NCBI GenBank assembly: GCA_947034885.2
Contig: OZ019759.1
Location: 2,606,501-2,670,500 of the forward strand
Direction: 5' to 3'
From: Thuidium tamariscinum
Lineage: Eukaryota; Streptophyta; Bryopsida; Hypnales; Thuidiaceae
Length of the DNA stretch: 64,000 nt
The notes beneath the pieces were generated by a model. It was not told the origin of the DNA. It ran no database searches and saw only the letters and a program-made list of their open reading frames with translations. How positions within the stretch are numbered: the stretch's first letter is position 1; each line of letters begins with the position of its first letter. This document shows positions 26,365 to 39,193 of this stretch, in pieces. The position numbers and the translations under genes are program-made.

Positions 26365-26452
26365 TCACGTTAAGGCATGGGAGGAAGTTGTCATTCAATC
26401 ACTTGGCTTCTTCAACTTTCATGGGGGCCCAAGGTACAGGGTTCAAACCCGC
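26365..26452 (+). other. tRNA-like fragment (B box)
   Basis: CAGGGTTCAAACCCGCC forms a T-arm-like hairpin with a good B box (GGTTCAAACCC), followed by TCTCATG, which can pair with GCATGGGAG at the start. The A box is poor. It is probably a SINE head or decayed tRNA rather than a working tRNA gene. Confidence 0.35.
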
Positions 26453-26762
26453 CTCTCATGATTGTGGTCATGTTGCATGGGTGTTACTTTAGTCAAGTTT
26501 GAATACCGGATGGAAATGTTTGTAGATCAATTGGACTACAAACATTGAGATGTTGGTAGACTAATTGTACTACAAACATTTCCGTTCTATATTCAAATTC
26601 ATCTTCGACACTCCAACTAACATTTTTGGAATATTATCAAATTTTTGAAAATGACATGATCATTCCTACCAACCTATCAAAAAAACTTCATTTAACATCT
26701 ATAATTTCAGGAATTAGGGTTTTTAGGGTTTAAGGTTTAGGGGGTATAGGGTTTAGGGATTA

Positions 26763-28017
26763 CAATGCAACTGCCATTGTGTGAAGGATAAACTTCTCTT
26801 TGCATTTTCTGCATTCATGGTGCATTGGATACTTCCAAGCACAGTCCGCGAGTTTTGTAGAAATTTTGGAGAATTTCCTAGCTTGTAGAAGGTACCTCTA
26901 ATTTTTCAAAGTTTATCCAGAAGTAAGCCTACAAAGTGCATATTTAGTCACTTGACAAGTTGACATCCCCCATTTTCTAATGTAATTCTTCTATTAGCCG
27001 ACTTTTTGTTTTTCCATTTGGCATGTATCCTAAATTTCAAAAATGGGGCCGTTTTTTGGGTTTTGTTGGTGAATTTGTATTCAATCTTCATTTTTTTTCC
27101 TATTGTTTCCTTTCAAGGTATCTTTGGCATTTATGAATTGTACTCCCCATTTTTTTCCCTATTGTTTCCTTTCAAGGTATCTTTGGCATTTATGAATTAT
27201 ACTCCCCATTTTTTTTCCTATTGTTTCCTTTCAAGGTATTTAGATTTTGAAAACTAGAAACAAAGTTTTTCTTACTATGAATTTGCAAATGCAAAGTTTA
27301 GTTTCTTAAAAAAATTATAACAAAATTTTATGTATCCCACAACTTCCTCAAATTTGTTTTTTGTTTTATAATTAGGCTTTGCATTCTACAAGAGATTTCA
27401 AATATACAATCTTCTTGTTGCCCTTGTTTATCTCTATTGACATAAAATATTAACCTAGACATCCTTTTATAACTATTGATTCTTAGTCTATGAAATTTAT
27501 CTTCCATTCGAAGCAATTATTGTACATATTTATAAGAAAAAAATCTAATAGGAAGATAAACAAATTCCATCACAATTGTTTGTTAAAAAAATGAAAGTCC
27601 AAAATAGGCCCCTAAATTTTTGAAAGGCTTAACCCCTAAAGGCCCAAGGCTATTTTTCTGTCAAAAACCATTCATGCTTGGTCAGTTGCCTACCATAAAA
27701 AAGGCATGCAAAACAGTATTTTTCCTAAATACTCCAAAGGTGGACGGTTTTATTGTTGAGAATTTTTTTTCCTACTCGGTCCATTTCCAAAAATCTCATT
27801 TTCCCATTCGAAACCACTTCCTACACTTTTCTATTTCATTCGGAAATTCTCAAAATTAACCAGCCAACTTCCTACTAACTGGTGGCACTCTCAGAGTCCC
27901 AGTACATTGCTTCCTGCCTGTCATTGAGAGAATGCCAGCCCATTGTTTCTTTAAAGAATCCAATGCTACGTAAGAGAAATTTGAAACTGGTCGCTTCGGT
28001 GGACAAGACATTCTTCT
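26763..28017. other. AT-rich stretch with one short tandem repeat
   Basis: Apart from the 59-bp repeat at 27088-27240, no gene or bounded element is supported. Confidence 0.4.
27088..27240. repeat. 59-bp tandem repeat, about 2.6 copies
   Basis: CCTATTGTTTCCTTTCAAGG begins at 27099, 27158 and 27217, giving a period of 59. Units are nearly identical, so the duplication is recent. The open frame across it is a by-product. Confidence 0.85.
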
Positions 28018-28275
28018 ACGTGTTTGGACGGACTTTCGAATGGGATCTAGGCGACCGAGATGCCACGAACGGCCGACATCGGACGGCGGAGATGGGTCGG
28101 ACGGACGGACGCTCGAATTGTGGCGAAGGAAGGGTTCTCTTGACGGCCGAGATGGAGCGGACGGGAGAGTGAACGGTCCAGATGGAGCGGACGGGCGGTC
28201 GAGTAGACGGGCGGACGGGAAAGCGGACGGTCCAGATGGAACGGACGGGTGGACGGGTATATTGGCGGACGGCCT
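28018..28275 (+). repeat. CGGACGG island upstream of the RING-like gene
   Basis: It contains several copies of the unit CGGACGGTCCAGATGGA and of GGACGGGCGG, with strong CpG content, in otherwise AT-rich DNA. It ends about 230 bp before the start codon at 28504. It could be a CpG-rich promoter or transposon subterminal repeats bound by a transposase-like protein. Confidence 0.6.
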
Positions 28276-28503
28276 TGCTCTTGGAGGTCACTTTTTCTCT
28301 CCTTCGGCGCCAAGTCGGACGTGCTATTGTTGCTTTAAGCGCCAATTGCATCCTACGTGGTGGAGAGAAAGGGTCATTATTTTGATGTTACAAGATTATG
28401 CGATTATGGTGGGACTCCGGAAGGTTGTGTGATTTACAATATTCACTTATTATCATTCCAAGACAGTTTTGATTCAAGCACTTACAACTTCAAATTGTCA
28501 AAC

Positions 28504-31500
28504 ATGGTTGGGGAAGGTGGTGCACATAGCGGTGGTGAAGATCATGGTCAAAAGAAGGGCAAGAAAAAGGGGGTTGGTCATGGGCTTCACTATGAGATTT
28601 TGGATGATCCTAACATCAAGGCGGAGACCGGTTGGGAGAAGGAGGGAGCGGAATATTGGACTTGCAAAATGTGTAAGAAGTATGTGAAAATGTACCACAT
28701 TGACAAGTTATGGCCTCGGGAGAGTCATAAACACCACACGCGAGATTGGAATTGTAAGCCACAGACTTGCAACAATAAACATTTTGTTCATCGATCGACA
28801 AAAGCGTGGCGGGCCCTTTTTGGTAGCAAACCAATGAGTAAAGGGTACATAAACTACAGCTTGGCGTCCATGGTGTATGCAGAACTCGTATTGGCCCGCA
28901 AGGTGGATTGGACTTCATATCCAACCACTAATCATCATCCAATTTCACTGCCGAGTGATCAAAAAGACATTCCAGACTTGTACAAGTCGGGGGCATCAAC
29001 AAATGTGGCCAACGCGACATCTGAGGGGGAGAATGTCAGAAGGGACATGATTCAAGTGGATGTCTTGCAGGCTCCAACTGAAATGAACAATGATTGTTTT
29101 GGAGGTGCTGAGGGAGAGATGTTTGTAACTCCTCCTACCTTTTTGATGGCCATACCAAATGAATCAATTGTCGGTGAACAAAGCATTGTTCAAAACCAAC
29201 AAATGCATATGGAAGAGGTTGGGGCATGTGAACCGGCATGTCAGGCACGATGATCGATGGGTGAAGAAGTTGCACATGCCAATGATGCCATCGATAATAT
29301 AATTGAAAGCAACGTCCTAGACAACTTAACCTTTGCTGACTACAATGGGGGAGTGACAATGTTGTCGAGCCGAATATTTAGTCCAACAACTGAAGTACCT
29401 CCGTCCCCCCAAAATAGAGAGTAGTTGGACAACGTGGTAGTAAATCAAATTACTACCGATGCAAAGAAGGAGAGCAAGCATCCACATTTGTCTGCTCTTA
29501 GTACACCCGAACGAGACGCTCTCCAACGGATACCGAATGTCAATCAGCTCGAAGACCTATTGAAGTGCTCTATTCAATTGGAGGCATTTGAAGAAGAGCA
29601 AGGGCAACGTGAGTCTCCAAATGAACCAAGCACCTCAACTCAAGCCGATGAAGAAGGTGGATTAGGGGAATTCATTCAAACCGTAGCAATGTTGTCATAT
29701 GCGGCCCAAGGTGTAACTAAAATGACTTCTTCTATGATAGAAATGTCACAGTATTTAATCGCATTGTCACCTGACTTCTTGAAGGTTGCTTTGTCTTACC
29801 AAAAGTTCTCCTCGTATGTATTGCCGCTTCTAGAGGACAAGAAGGAAAACCTCAAACGTTTAGTAGCCTTGGAAGAAGAAAATCAGAAATTGAAGGAAGA
29901 GCGTGACCAGTTGGAGCAACAATTCAAGACGTACAAAGAGTCGACCAGTGAGAAATTGGAGGAGACAACTTGCTTGGTTCTAGATTTGGAGGACGATGTA
30001 CACTGCTTGAAAATGGGTAAACCCCTCAGAAAGCGTAAAAGAGTCCCATATGTGAAGGCATCGCAGGTGAGCAATCAACTTTCTCTTCCTTTTGAGAAGG
30101 CTGAAGTACTGGAGAAATTGAGCCAAGCGAGGTCACATGAGGTGGAAGACAGTTCAAAACGGGAAGGGAAGGAACTTGCCATCATAGTGAAGCCTAATCC
30201 AACATTTCAAGATGCTTCGATGCAAACCGAAGGCAACGATGTTGTAGAGTTGAAGCTCAAATTGGATGAAGCCATCCAAGAGAAAACCAACGCCCATTTG
30301 GAGCTTCAATGATTGAAACGAGTATGTGACATACAATTAGAATTGCCAGAGGGCAATTTAGATTCTCATTGGTTGGCTTGGGTATAGAAACTTCAAGACA
30401 AACCCTCTGTAGTATCCCGAGCAATGAAAGGGCTCCTCAAATTAGCATCGAAGTCGGATGAAGAATGTAATGTTGTGGAGACTTCTTTGTATCAGTTGAA
30501 GAAGATGTTTGAGTTGCATCCAAGGGGGTCTATCGACATTACATGTTGGGGAGACATGGATGCAATGTTTGAGCGCTTAAACCATGCAAAGAAGGAAGAC
30601 CTTCCCTTCATCAATTGGGCCTTGGAAATAGAGGAAGGATGGGTGCCTTATAACACTTTTTCAGCACATATCAAAGAGAATGAGAAGATAGTAGTGTATG
30701 CTTGTGATCCTCCTTCCAAAATCTTAAAGGCTCAATGTAGCCTTTGCCAAGGTGCATTTGGTCCCGAGGGAGCTTTAGTCATGGGACAATGTCGCTACAC
30801 TTTCCATGTCACATGCATTGTGAAAGCATCCCTTGTCCGCTCCATTTGTGCTGAGTGTCGCTCGCCGTTGAGCCCTAGGTTTTACGAAATGCCTGGAATT
30901 GCGGAAAGTATGCCCCCTGGCCACGAATACAATCGATGGACCCTTCCACTTGATCAAGACCCATACAACTTCCAAAATTATTTGCATTGGGGGAAACCTT
31001 TAACGTAGAATTGTATTGAACAACAACATGGACTATATGAGGATTCTAGAGAACCGAAAGATACCTTCATGTGGATGACCATGGATAGAGACGTGGAGTT
31101 GCGTGCCCGTAGTATTGAAAAGGATGAAGATCGGGAATTATTTTGTCGTAGTATGGGAGGGCATTGGAGTAAGCAACACAAAAAATTCTTTTGATTTTCG
31201 GAAAAAGAGGTTCAAAAAGGGTCAGATGGCACTTGAGTGGAGGTGCAACGGGCTCAAGAGTTCCGTGAATAATACGATGCATACAATCACAATTTGATAG
31301 GGAGGGCCCTATTTTTGTCAAAATTGGAAGAAGCAGCACGAGTTTGTGCTTCAATGGACATAGATAAGCAATCGAGCACAGGAAATGCATTGGTAGATGT
31401 GGCTAGGGCCTTTGATAGGAGAATGAGTGATATTATTACTCATTGGAAGAAATTACTATTGGTGGGAGGAGAGGGATTGACATTGTTGAACATGCAAAGT

Positions 31501-31806
31501 GATGACAAGGCGGTGAATGTAATATTAGAGCGAGTGGATGCTGCTTTGAGAACCTTGAAGGTAGAAGAAGTGGATTTGTCTCCCAAGCGAAAGTTGAAAC
31601 GAAAAATTGAAGATGACGATGATTACTGCCCTCCACTTAAACGAACAACTTCACTAATAGATGTGCAAGTTGAATCTGGAGGACATCATTTGCAAGATAG
31701 TTCAGGACCTCGAACTCATCGATCAATTGCTAGACTGATGGCTATAGAAGGGCCATCACGAGGGGCTCATGATTCAAGAGAAGGTAGCAATGAGAGAAAT
31801 ATATAG
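28504..31806 (+). pseudogene. Zinc-finger / coiled-coil / RING-like protein gene, dead
   Basis: One frame stays in register for about 1100 codons, from ATG 28504 (MVGEGGAHSGG) to TAG 31804. It is broken only by nonsense codons at 29251, 29422, 30310, 30385, 31006, 31192, 31234 and 31270. The order is: Gly/Lys-rich start; a Cys/His cluster (WTCKMCKKYVKMYH ... HKHHTRDWNC) near 28655-28790; an acidic linker; a coiled coil (LEEENQKLKEERDQLEQQ) near 29850-29990; a RING/PHD-like cluster CSLC ... CRYTFHVTC ... CAEC at 30735-30860; and a C-terminal basic motif (SPKRKLKRK) like a nuclear signal. Function is unknown; an E3-ligase-like or chromatin role would be a guess. No transposase motif was seen. 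Confidence 0.7.
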
Positions 31807-32295
31807 AAGTGGACCATTTTTGTATTAAGATTGTAGGAATATAGGCCCATAAAGTAGACATACATACTACATAGTAATATAGTGTTGTTAGGATTGTATA
31901 AGGCTTTATGAAGTATTACTTTATTATTATACTATAAATCAAGTGTAGTAATGATATGTTTGTTTTTTTCTTTCACAAAATATATATAAAGAAATAAATA
32001 AATCTTTATTTTGACTTCCTTTCGCTGCATGGTATATTTCTTGTGATGTATTTCCCGAGGCGTGACGTTAAATGAGGCCCACGAAGTCCCTAAGTTTAGC
32101 ATAGGGTAAACATTGAATTTCTTTTATTTTTTGCGTAAATTTATAAAAGAAATTATGAGTTCATATTTGGCATCAGAGACTTGAAATTAGTGTACAAAGA
32201 CCTACAAAAGTACAAACAACCAAGAAATCCAACAAAAACATAAACCCGAAACCTCAATGAAGCCCTAATAAAATAAGTTTTATCCTATGCAAAGC
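31807..32295. other. 3' flank of the RING-like gene
   Basis: AT-rich DNA with possible polyadenylation-like AATAAA-type runs near 31990. Nothing else is supported. Confidence 0.4.
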
Positions 32296-32390
32296 CTCCC
32301 ACCGTCCGCCCGTCCGATCGTCCGCTCCATCTTGACCGTCCAATCGTCCGCCCGTCTGATCGGTTGACGGTGGGGCCAATCAACGGTGAT
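32296..32390 (-). repeat. CGGACGG island upstream of the hAT gene
   Basis: CCGTCCGCCCGTCC, GTCCGCTCCATCTTGACC and related units are the complement of the unit at 28.1 kb. Subtracting unit 3, inserted later, places this island about 260-350 bp before the hAT start codon. It could equally be the 3' border of the preceding gene's element. Confidence 0.55.
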
Positions 32391-33307
32391 CAATACATTT
32401 GGGAAAACTATAAGTACCAGGAACTTCGCATTTTCAAGTACTCTTGAGAAACTGAACGCTAAGACTTTCAAGAGCTTGGAGCTACAAAATTATGTGTCTC
32501 TTGCTTGATATTGTATAGTTCAGTTGACAAGGGGGCTTTGGTTTCCAAGGCTTTGTACACATTATTTTTTATCTTTCCGATACTATTTTATCCAAAACCT
32601 ACCCATTTCTGTCGTACGCGCAGTCTAGCAGAAAGCACCTTTATCACACCCAAACGTGATAATATGACACGGAATATTGTCCCAGGAGATTCCAGATGTT
32701 ATTAATAATTGCGTTTTCCGATTTCTAGGTTTCCCAGCTCAAAACACCAAAGTTACTACTCTCAATCCGGAATACCAACTTGTCTTCCGGAACTCTCTTT
32801 CCGAATCCGTCTCTAAACTCTGACCGGATTCCTTTCTCGGATCCGGATTTCACTTCCACCCGGATTTGTCCCAAACCGGATTCTGGTTCCGTCACTTTAA
32901 TTTATCGGTTTTAGATACCCCTGTTTTACCCTCAGGGGGTCCTCTCTTGATCTTTCCGAGGGGTAGGGATTTACCACTCATAAACTCCACACTCTCTTTC
33001 CTCAAACCAAATACACAAAACACACAAAGACACCCAACTGTATCTGATTTTGCAATAGAGGCGGATCCGGATCCTCACAACTTTCCAGATAGCTCTAAGC
33101 CAATCCGGTTAGCAGGTCACTCAAGACTACTTCACTTGCCCAGACTACAACGACAGATCAAAAGACCCCTAAACCCGAAAGGACGTACTTCCCTAGTTCC
33201 ATGGATAGACTCAGTGGTTGGCAGACCTTCCGGTGGACGGAACTTTCCTATGCCGGCTGCTTAACTCCACACGGATCCGCCCTTGCGATTCCGGAACTTC
33301 CTTCGCG

Positions 33308-35247
33308 TCACTCCTTGGGAGGTGGAGCCTTCTTGGTGGCGGATCGGGTTTGTCTCTTCTGAATCGGAACCGGTGGCGTTCCGCTGTCTTCCGTCGAGGT
33401 CTCATCCGAGTCTGCCTTTGAGCTTTCCGACCGCTCCACCTCCTAGAATCCGCCCTGCTTCCCAACTTCATCACGGATGTTGGTGGGCGGATTGTCTTCC
33501 TTGTCCGAGTCGTCCAGGATGACTGTTGTGTTGCGCGGGACCTTCTCCGATACCTTGTCTGGCTCGTTCATGTGGGCAAACTTCTCCGGATTCTCCCTGG
33601 CCGGATTCGATAGGGCCTTCATCCGGATCTCCAGGTCGAGTCGCGGTGCTGCCCTCTTCTCTTGCGGCTCCGTAGGTGTATTTGACAGTCCGGCCGCATT
33701 CGGATCCGATCCAAGCTCGCCGAGGTTCTTCATGACCGGTGAGTTCCCTAGCAACTTCCGATCCGTCGACATCCGTCCTTGCGCTCCGGGGCTGAAGTCT
33801 GTGTAAACCTGCTGGTTGAGCAAGCTCAAAAGGCCTTCTCCCAATTCCGGATTGAGGGTCCCAACCAAGGTCCTCATTTCCTTCAGCACCCCTTCCATCT
33901 TGGCCTGGTAATCCACCAAGATGGTGAGGAGTTTCGATCCGCTGACGTGCCCTTCTTTGATTAACCGGGCGGAAAAGAGTTGGGCCCTCACCACTGCTTC
34001 CGCCGGTTGGACCACCAACCCTTGCAGGTTTTGAACCAAGGCGGTAGCCTCGCTGATCTTCCCATTGGCAACACTAAGGTCACTCTCCAGGTCGGTCACT
34101 GTATTACGGAGCCCATTCCGCTCCTCTTCCGCTCCTCTTCCGCCTTCTGCCGTCCCTCTTTAGCCACCCGAGTCAGATCTTCCACCTGCCGGATCCGGTC
34201 CGCCTGGATCCGGGCTTCATCCTCCCACCGCCGGATCTCCTCGTCCTTCTTTCGTAACACCTCCTGAGTCGGAAGGTGGTTGAGGACTTCCGGGATGTCC
34301 TCGATCTTCACTCCGCTTAGCTTGAGGCAGATCTGTTCGAGGATCGCCTGGTTGTGGTTGCTATCCGCATGTGCTAGCATGGCGTGTTGGATGATGGTGT
34401 CGAAGTGGTTCCTCTTCTTCTTACCCGAGGTCAATCCGGGAGGATCCGGGTCTGGATTGCCCCTCTTATCCGACTTGGTGGATTTCATCCATTTCGGCTG
34501 GCTAGCCGGCTTCTATTCCAGGGGGTCTTCCTCCATCCGCTCGTCCTCTGGGTCCTCCGTATCCTTCTCCACCTCATCCGTCAAGCCGTACTTGAGGATC
34601 TGAACTCCGGTCTCATAGTGGAGGATTTCCGACCCACTCAATACATCATTGTGGTGGTACAGATGGAACAGGTAGGCGCTGATAGGGCTGGTCTTCTCCC
34701 GTCCCACATGTTCGGCTAGCCGATTAACTACATACTGGAGGACTAGGCTCCAATTGACTATCCGCTTCTCGAAACACCCGAAGATGGTGTTTGCTACCGT
34801 CACCGTGACACGGGTGGGCTTTTCCGGGTAGAGGATGGGAATCAGGAATTCCAACATCCATCTATGCCGGTCGTTTGTACATTTCGGAACTGAATATCCG
34901 TCCTTAGGGTGGGGCGGATTCCGGAACTTGTTGACGCTAAACTTGTCTGTACGGGGAGCCATACCTAATCCGGTTTTATCAAACCCGTATACTTCCGCCC
35001 AGGCTTCCGACGACCAGGCAGGCGGTCTACCCCTCACCGTGAGTTGGTACTGATTCGGAACTCCCGTGAGGAGTTCCTGCACCATCTCGTCACTCTTCAC
35101 ACTCCACGGGTGCCGGATCAACCCATGACACCCTAGGAAGACTAAATCATCCTCTAACTCCTTCCGATGTTGTGGATCAGAGGGGATGAGTGGCGAAATC
35201 GCCTTGGCATTCACTACCATCCGTTTCGGATTGGAGGAGCTCGCCAT
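33308..35247 (-). pseudogene. Coiled-coil ORF of unit 3
   Basis: Start ATG 35247 (MASSSNPKRMVV) follows an open leader. The N-terminal ~245 codons are intact and give the best view of the family: PSDPQHRKELEDDLVFLG, HPWSVKSDEMVQELL, PPAWSSEAWAEVYGFDKTG, NPPHPKDGY, PTRVTVTVANTIFG, SAYLFHLYHHNDVL. A TAG after EDPLE (near 34511), a frameshift near 34097 and a TAG after GGF (near 33443) break it. The C-terminus is cut by the AGTGACGCG deletion, which replaces the last residues by KE and a stop at 33308-33310. No enzymatic motif is visible. Confidence 0.75.
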
Positions 35248-35422
35248 CTCTCCGCCCGAGTCGAAACTTGTCGGTGCAGTCGGCACCGACCCTGAATTAA
35301 ACCCGGAACCGATCTCTACTATTCACCACTCTTTCTCTCTCTATACGCGCTCCAAAACTTGCACACAAGCCGTACCTCGATTTGCCAAATTGAAAAGGGA
35401 AAATGAAGTGGAGTAGAGGGGT

Positions 35423-35429
35423 TTATATA
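35423..35429 (-). promoter_or_regulatory. TATA box of unit 3
   Basis: TATATAA on the minus strand, 176 bp before the ORF start at 35247, the same spacing as in unit 2. Confidence 0.65.
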
Positions 35430-35859
35430 CCAGTCGGTACCCTGCGTTCCCAGTTCCCATCGGAACGGCGCGACGCTCCCCGGCCATTACGCTAGTTTCC
35501 GTAGGTCGACGGTGTAGACCTGTAGGTGCCGACCATCCGGAACTAGCTCGGATCCGTCCTGGAGTATACCGGATCCGTCCTTAACAAGTTCCGTCTTCAA
35601 GAAAGTTCCGTTCCGAATACTGAGGAATCCGGATCCGGAAACTTATACCCATAATCCGGAAGTTTTCCTTAGTCAATCTGGTTCAGACGGATCCCAAGGG
35701 AAAAAGACTCTAATTGTTTTCTTCTCCCCATATCTAATCCTAAAATTTTGAAAAATTGAACTATTCTATACACTATCTTTCTATTTCACTTACATGATAT
35801 TTTCGGACTGTGACAATTTCTAACTTGGTGTCCATTATCAATGAATCAGGTGGATTACG

Positions 35860-38800
35860 ATGAGTAAGGATTCCTCTGGTTGGTATATTTCTGGGTTGAA
35901 AGACAATAAAGTACAGTGCAGGGCTTGCAACTTGGTGTTTACAAAGAGACATGGTCGTATGTTGAGCCACCTAGGATATGAAGGCAAATCAGGTTGTCGT
36001 GACAAAGGAGTTAACCTTTGTTCAAGATTAACTAAGTTAGTTCGGACTTTGTTTCTCCGTTGCGATGGACTCTTCCCACAAAGATCAGTCCTAGACAATG
36101 TGGATGGCAGTGACACGCCTATAGTGGACAACAATCTTTCAAATGGAAGAAACACACCTTGTGCTCCTATTGCAGCACAAGAAGGTTCATGTACACCGCG
36201 GGGAGAAGTTGTTGTTGTAGCTTCTCAAATGAATCGAAATTCAGAAAGGTCCGATGAACGTGAAACTCCGAGGGCATCAAGTAGTAGGCCTCAGATACAA
36301 AGTAGGCTAGCGGATGGCTTTGATGAAGGAAGCAGACGGAACTTGAATGCGATGTGGGCCAATTTCTTTCATGTAGCAAACATACCATTCTCTGTAGCAC
36401 GGAATCCAGCATTTAAAGAAGCGGTGAAGAAAATGGCTGAGTTCAAGAAACCGTACTTGCCACCATCATATCACGAATTACGCCATAAATTATTTGATTA
36501 AGCGAAGGCAGACATCGAGGAAAAGCTGCACAAGAGGACGGATGACAGCATTCGAAAATTTGGAGCAACATTGTCTATTGATGGATGGAGCTCGGTTAAA
36601 AATCAACCATTGATAAATGGCATGCTTGTGTCTTGTGCGGGTGAACAATACATTAAATCAGTAGATGCAAGCGGAATTGAGAAAAATGCAGCATATGTGG
36701 CGTTTGTATTGGAGGACTTCCTTAAAGAAGTAGGTCCCCACAATGTGGTGCAAGTGATTATGGATAATACAGCTACAAATCCAGCAGCTTGGAAATTGCT
36801 AGCTCCCAAATATCCACACATCTTTCTACAAGGTTGTGTGGTACACATCGTAAACTTGTTGTTGAAAGATTGGGGGAAGGAAGAATGGATAAAACAGCAA
36901 GTGACTAAAAGTCAAAAGATAGTGAAGTTCTTCAAAAAGAGGCAAATGCCACTTGCGATATTTCGGAAATATGAGACCTAGTACAGCTTGTTGAATATAG
37001 CAGAAACAAGGTTTGCCTCTAACTTCATCATGATTGGGCAGTTGTTGAACGTCAAGGGTCCATTACAACAAAGTGTGATGGACCCACAATGGGAAGAGTA
37101 CGTGAAGAAGTTAGGGAACAAGGACAAAAGAAAAGCTCGCCTATGTCTTGAGACGTGAAGAAGATAATAGTAGACGAACATTTTTGGAGGCGTTGCAAGA
37201 ATTTCGAGGATTTGGTGGCTCCCATTTATGTAGGGCTACGTGATCTGGATGTGAAGACACCGTGCATGGGCAAGGTATATTATATTGTGAAGAAATTTGA
37301 GAAGCATATCTTCTCTTTGCAGAAAGAGCCCTTTAATTTGTCCCCGCATATGGCCTTTCCATTGGAAAAGGCCTTTGAAGACCGGTACAAAATGCTGCAT
37401 ACAGATCTACATTACGCAGGCGCTCTTTTGAACCCATACCTTCTTCACGATACGGAATTGGCCGACAATGCAGATGCAATTGAAGCATACAAGCGTGTCT
37501 TTAGGCAACTTTGTGACCCAAAGCAATATACGGATGTCGTGAAGGAATTTATGGTGTTTCGACTTAGAGAACCTCCATTCCACGAGATGTTGGAGCCCAT
37601 TGAACAGAAGTTATCGCCGCACGCTTGGTGGGATTTTAAAGGCGCATGCGAAAAGCTGATAGCACCAATTGCAAAGAGAATATTGGCTCAACTGGTTTCC
37701 TCATCTTCATGTGAACGTAATTGGAGTAGCTATTCTTTCGTTCACAACAAATCTCGGAATCAATTGACGACCAAAAGAGCTAATGATTTGGTGTATGTAT
37801 ACACCAATTCCAAAGTCCTCGCTGCATCAAAGGAAAATGATGAAAAGAAGTGGTACCATGACAACGTGAATTTGGAAGAAGCAGAGCATTCAAAGGACTC
37901 GGAGGGGCTGATTTTGGAAGATGAAGATGGTGAAGATGGTGATTGTCTTTTTGATGATCAAGATCCTATGGACGATGACAATGATGCTGATAATGAAAGG
38001 TTTGAGATGCCTAACCGGATCAATGAAGATTTGAGAATCAATGATGGAGAGGCCGGAGCCCCCTTTGCCTTTCATTCGGATGAGGACTATTGTGTGAATG
38101 ATGAAGATATACCTTCAATAGCCAAATATGTGGATGGAATTGGATATATGACTAGCCAGATTCTTTTAGCAAACAAGGATGATAGTCATGTACAAATAGG
38201 AGAGAAGAATGGGACAACCGTTATCAATGATGGAATCTTGCAAATAGATGAAGTTATTCCGATTTCTGGATCTCCATCTACAACAATGGCAAAAGCAAGG
38301 GAGAATATTGAAGCCAATGACAACGGAGGATGTGGGATGAAGGTCCAAATACAAATGGATAACACAAGGGTTCATTCAATAGGGATATTGGCGACCAAGG
38401 GAAATGGGGAACAAAATATCCCAAACCCTAAATCACATGAAGTCAAGGAGAATGTACATTCTACTTTGATGGAATCTGAAAGCCCAACGTTTCTCCGCAA
38501 TGGCAAAAGGAAGAAGGAGCTCATGCGAGACCCCTTACTACCACCACGTAGTGCTCCTCCACATGCACTTTTAAAGCCACAAGTACAATTGTGGGTGGTT
38601 TAGGAACTTTGCGTCTTGAAGAACAACATTTGAGCAGTTTGAAGGAAATGCGGTTTGACATCAGTCAAAGGAAAGCCCTCTCATCACATAGCAATGATGA
38701 TAACGATGAGACATTGGCTTCACTGCTCCCTCGGCAACGTGGCTTTACAAAATTGTTGCATTCTATGCCGCAATCTTCAAATGCAAAGAAGATAACTTTG

Positions 38801-39193
38801 AATAGGGAGCTAGAAGCAAGACCACCAGTGGTGAAAGAATCCACTAAAGTCCATCGGAGAAGAGTAATGGAGCCTTTTGCAATGTCCCCATCCAAAAAAC
38901 AAAATGTGGGTAGAACTCCCCTTGATGCAAGTCTCCATATTTCAAAGAAGAAATTAAAGTCGGTTGCTTGCGTTGAAGAAGGCATTGGGAAGGCCCTATT
39001 AAGAGCAAGAAGGGACAAGAAGAAGGGCAGACCAACGAGATCATGTAAGGAAGTACCAGAAGAAAGACATGCAATTGTAGAATCTTCATCAGATGATGTG
39101 GAGGACACATCCGACGATGAAGATTCTGGATGGAAGAAAGTAGGTGAAAGTAGTGGGGCTGAGGTGAAAGGAGATAGTGATTACAATCCTTAG
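35860..39193 (+). pseudogene. hAT-superfamily transposase with long C-terminal extension, decayed
   Basis: ATG 35860 opens a BED-type zinc finger (CRAC ... HGRMLSHLG), then a variable linker. A DUF659/RNase H-like region follows: LSIDGWSSVKNQPLINGML near 36567, VIMDNTATNPAAWKLL near 36756 and CVVHIVNLLL near 36836. The hAT dimerisation motif VSSSSCERNWSSYS lies near 37700. The two Asp sites and the Glu of CERNW match the expected acidic residues by position (inference). Unlike usual hAT proteins, about 450 further residues follow: an acidic Asp/Glu-rich part, then a basic Ser-rich tail ending DSDYNP. A TAA at 36499, a TAG at 36979 and single-base losses near 37155 and 38590 inactivate it. No terminal inverted repeats were found. 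Confidence 0.8.

Larger units (their letters stand above)
32610..35815 (-). mobile_element. LTR-like coding unit 3
   Basis: The unit starts TGTCGTACGCGCAG and ends GGACTGTGACA, flanked by the 5-bp duplication ATTTC (32605-32609 and 35816-35820). Length is 3206 bp, about 600 bp shorter than unit 2. The missing part lies between two AGTGACGCG repeats of unit 2 (near 6604 and 7188), so a deletion between short repeats explains it. It shares promoter, ORF and ends with unit 2, in minus orientation. It lies 45 bp upstream of the hAT start codon, which would separate that gene from its original 5' region. Confidence 0.85.

Noticed and set aside
27006-27257. 83-codon frame with repeated Phe/Ser motif
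   Set aside because: It spans the 59-bp tandem repeat and has no other coding sign.
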